Shown here piece after piece: positions 61,901 through 64,000 of a stretch of 64,000 nt of DNA (positions are counted from its first letter, which is position 1; each line of letters opens with the position of its first letter). The notes beneath the pieces are model-generated. The model saw only the letters and a program-made list of their open reading frames with translations, did no database searches and was not told the DNA's origin. This DNA is from Biomphalaria glabrata (lineage: Eukaryota; Mollusca; Gastropoda; Planorbidae), in contig NC_074714.1 of assembly GCF_947242115.1 (NCBI RefSeq), positions 35,970,323 to 36,034,322 on the forward strand, given 5' to 3'. A program made the translations under genes and the position numbers.

Positions 61901-63272
61901 AGAGGCAATCAAACCAACAGGTTCTTAAAATGGGTGTGGGAGAAATAACAAGTACACACTTTTTACCAGACAGAGTGAGTTGATAGAAGCTTTGTAAAAA
62001 TATTTACTAAGAAATGAAATAAAAATGTTACCTCTACATGCATCACAGTAGTAACGTTTGATTGATCTCGCATCTAGCTGAGTTACACCAATACAATCTC
62101 CATGATACCATTCTTCACAATGGTCACATCCTCTATTGAAACAAAAATACACTAGACGAACATTTGCATTTTTTTAATTATGTAAATATTTCATTTATAG
62201 GTATATAAATTACATGCTTATTTTTCACAAAAATGCAAATATATATTTGTTAGGACATTAAACCTACTAATTTTTGTAGTTGCTGCAGCACTATTAAAGT
62301 CTAAGATAAGATAATGTTATGAATCTCACTATCCAGGCTCTCTGCAAACTGCACCATACACCACCAACTTTTGGAGCCTTGACAAGTCAGGGCTCCAAAA
62401 TAACGTAAAGGTTTAATGTCCATAAATAACAGCCAATACTGTACAACTGGCAGCACATAGAACAGTACAAATAGCTCTGCGATAACAAATATCTCTCCGA
62501 TAACACCGTTCCGCCGTATCAAGTCTTGCACTGGCCTCTCCGTCTCGTTCCGGGCTTGCACTGGGTTCAACAGTTCGGGACTGACTTCACACACTTGGGC
62601 TCGTTGTGTCGGACTCTATCACAGACCAAGATCAAGACGCCGTTCGTCTCAACTGTACTTGACAGTACTCCGTACTGAACCATCGTAATGCTCCGTATAG
62701 AACCACACCGTTGAACTGTGCTGTAGTCGACCGTGTTCTGAACTCCTGTCGTGAACCCGCTTTCTGAACCATCTTGACTGTGTCACCTCCGCTCTTATAT
62801 AGGGTCCCTACTGGCCTGCTCGAACCGGACAGAACGCCGCTCGACGTTTCTAGGTGGTCAGATGACGTACAACTCTCGTGACACTCCTGAGCTCTGTTCA
62901 CGACGTCGATCCTTCCCGGACCGCCGTCTATCCTTCCCAAACCGCCGTGTTGACACTCGTCTCGGCTGACCGTCATAACTCGTCACGGTTGACCGCTCGT
63001 CTAGCGCTGGCCTGGGGTGATTTGCGTCCGCTGACTACACACACACCACTACCCCTCTCTGTGCCACCACCAAGTTTATAACAATAAGATAACTTTTATT
63101 GATCCAATCAAATGGAAATTTCGTTTGACTACAATTGACAACTATCTAAAGGTTATGACTTCTAGTTAACTCAGCACTAAGTATGTATGTCAACTTACAT
63201 CATAAACCTTTCACAGTCAGAAGATCTACAAATACAATAAAGAGTTTCACCAACATCACTGCCAGGTTCCAT
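55904..63272 (-). CDS. CXXC1: CXXC-type zinc finger protein 1 (CFP1)
   Basis: The CpG-binding subunit of SET1/COMPASS, linking unmethylated CpG to H3K4 trimethylation in the nucleus. Coding exons in transcript order: 63199-63272, 62032-62132, 60642-60775, 60155-60241, 59714-59782, 59350-59423, 58698-58857, 58273-58445, 57672-57879, 57442-57549, 57129-57272, 56400-56555, 55904-56044; 1629 nt, 542 aa, all phases consistent (human 656 aa). PHD finger residues 12-58 (C13, C15, C27, C30, H35, C38, C54, C57). CXXC domain ~108-155 with C113-x2-C116-x2-C119, C125-x2-C128-x2-C131, KKFGG, C147, C152. A Lys-rich acidic/basic linker, then GPGCVEPAKIGSKYCSDECG, a coiled coil (~RIYEILPSRIQQW onward), CVTCG, RIEGNSMFCDFYNPQ and the C-terminal HHC-type SET1-binding region ending FEQERNIRMAMSNRMG. 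The start ATG is the first in frame before the PHD. Confidence 0.97.
56985..57089. repeat. 35-bp tandem repeat, three copies, in CXXC1 intron
   Basis: Unit starts 'acataatagatctaatgaca' and ends 'ttatcaca'; three head-to-tail copies with about four substitutions in total. It stops 40 bp before the exon starting at 57129. Confidence 0.95.
60960..61085 (+). repeat. Dispersed repeat B fragment in CXXC1 intron
   Basis: 'gtggtgccccagcagtccag' and 'aggataggtaaaagtgaa' match 14611-14670. Probably the tail of a LINE or SINE family. Confidence 0.5.
61929..62005 (-). mobile_element. SINE-like family C fragment beside CXXC1 exon 2
   Basis: 'tgggtgtgggagaaataaca' and 'cactttttaccagacagag' are the reverse complement of the 40315 head. 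26 bp from the exon border at 62032. Confidence 0.6.
62315..63083 (-). mobile_element. Solo LTR (fossil) in CXXC1 first intron
   Basis: Ends TGTTATG ... TTATAACA, inverted, with a 4-bp 'ataa' flank repeat (62311-62314 and 63084-63087). About 769 bp and much less AT-rich than the intron. On the minus strand a TATA-like 'cctatataagagcgg' (near 62800) fits an LTR promoter. No internal retroelement region is present. Family unknown; the crisp ends suggest moderate age. Confidence 0.65.
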
Positions 63273-63739
63273 TATTCAAAGCTATCTGAAATTCAGAATT
63301 TTATATTTAAAAAAAATGTATACAAGTTCATGAATTTCTTAAGGGATTAATATCAATAGTGGAAGTAAACTCTTTAATTTATATCTATTAAAAATGATAG
63401 ATATTCAAAAGATATTACAATTTAAAAAGAGAAATATGTAAGTTTCGGGGATTTTAAAGGAAACTCTGATGGTTTTGACAAATTTTAATATGTGTTTTGA
63501 TTTACAGAAAATGAATATATTATATTCTTTTATTTTATTTTCAATAATAAATTAGTAATTGATGTTCTGACGTAATTCTTTTGCACACCCAAAACCGTCG
63601 GGTTTTCACTTCACATATTATTTAAATTATTGACTTAGAGAATAAAGAAAAACCATACAGTACAGGAAGGTTTACAATCTCATAAAAGGAATAGATCTAG
63701 GTCTTTGCAGTTAGCTCTAGATCTTGTAAGCAATGAAAA
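63273..63739 (-). promoter_or_regulatory. CXXC1 5' flank (5' UTR/promoter region)
   Basis: No coding sequence. AT-rich upstream sequence of CXXC1; I see no convincing TATA box or CpG island. The transcription start is not defined. Confidence 0.35.
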
Positions 63740-63974
63740 CAATATGTGTTAAGAGTAGAACTACATGCTTGACTAACCATGTCAAATTGTTGTATTTTAT
63801 TGCCTCTACACTCAACACACAACAAAAAATACTACTGCTTGATTGTCTTGTCATGACCGACTACATGTTTGTTAGAATCAGTCAGACACAAGATCTACTT
63901 ACTTTTTGGGACAAGCAGGGGTGTAGATGACAATCTACCTTTTTTTCTCAAATTGGTTATCCTAATGCTTTTAT
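63740..63974 (+). repeat. Dispersed repeat family A, copy 4
   Basis: 'catgcttgactaaccatgtc', 'tagaatcagtcagacacaag', 'actttttgggacaagcaggg' and 'ggttatcctaatgctttta' match copies 1 and 2 in order. It is cut at its right by the LINE tail at the window edge. Confidence 0.75.
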
Positions 63975-64000
63975 ATATATCTTATCTTATATAATACAGA
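63975..64000 (-). mobile_element. CR1-like LINE 3' tail at window edge
   Basis: 'atatatcttatcttatata' followed by 'atacaga' is the reverse complement of the tail at 31340-31365. Presumably a minus-strand LINE inserted in repeat A that continues beyond the window. Confidence 0.75.

Noticed and set aside
62301-62976. Open frames of 97 and 114 residues in the CXXC1 intron
   Set aside because: They lie inside the GC-richer solo LTR and resemble no known protein.
1-64000. CRISPR arrays, bacterial operons, ribosome binding sites
   Set aside because: Introns, LINE/SINE content and gene content are metazoan; tandem repeats seen lack the unit/spacer pattern of CRISPR.

Overview
The window is eukaryotic nuclear DNA: AT-rich, with long AT-rich introns, GT-AG splice sites and many transposon remnants. 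The protein relationships, a tRNA-derived SINE and several LINE families resemble those of heterobranch snails, so I infer a gastropod mollusc (moderate confidence; no species claimed).

Five host genes can be assembled exon by exon. SENP8/NEDP1 (NEDD8 protease, + strand, 2897-6417, first exon outside the window). CEP83 (centriole distal-appendage coiled-coil protein, - strand, 13 coding exons, 12055-23803, 734 aa with every exon phase closing). SELENOK (ER selenoprotein K, - strand, 41891-46190, 93 aa with an in-frame UGA for selenocysteine). YOD1 (OTU deubiquitinase, + strand, intronless coding region, 52175-53152). CXXC1/CFP1 (CpG-binding H3K4-methylation factor, - strand, 13 coding exons, 55904-63272, 542 aa). 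SENP8/CEP83 and YOD1/CXXC1 are convergent pairs. SENP8, YOD1 and SELENOK touch ubiquitin-like and ER quality-control biology, but I see no evidence of an operon or a shared pathway locus.

The rest is mostly mobile DNA. The best preserved element is a CR1-like LINE at about 27865-31369 with a canonical 2A (StopGo) motif, a PHD finger, an endonuclease and a reverse transcriptase, broken by several frame changes. Truncated 3' ends of the same family lie at 1-890, 13843-14465, 24785-24890, 43649-43830, 46679-46731 and 63975-64000. Pieces of RTE-like or other LINEs lie at 3330-3890, 23980-24330, 26600-27275, 33840-34275, 35840-36290, 39290-39600 and 39790-40255. There are SINEs, hAT-like MITEs with clean target duplications, several long-TIR non-autonomous elements, two solo LTRs, and a roughly 0.5-0.8 kb repeat family present four times.

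The observations most worth following are the 2A-bearing LINE, a perfect 166-bp spacerless palindrome in a CEP83 intron, the four-copy repeat family carrying a TATA-like box, an 0.84-kb element with about 115-bp inverted termini, a transposon nested in a SINE whose target duplication does not fit its termini, and the selenocysteine codon of SELENOK, whose SECIS I could not identify with confidence.
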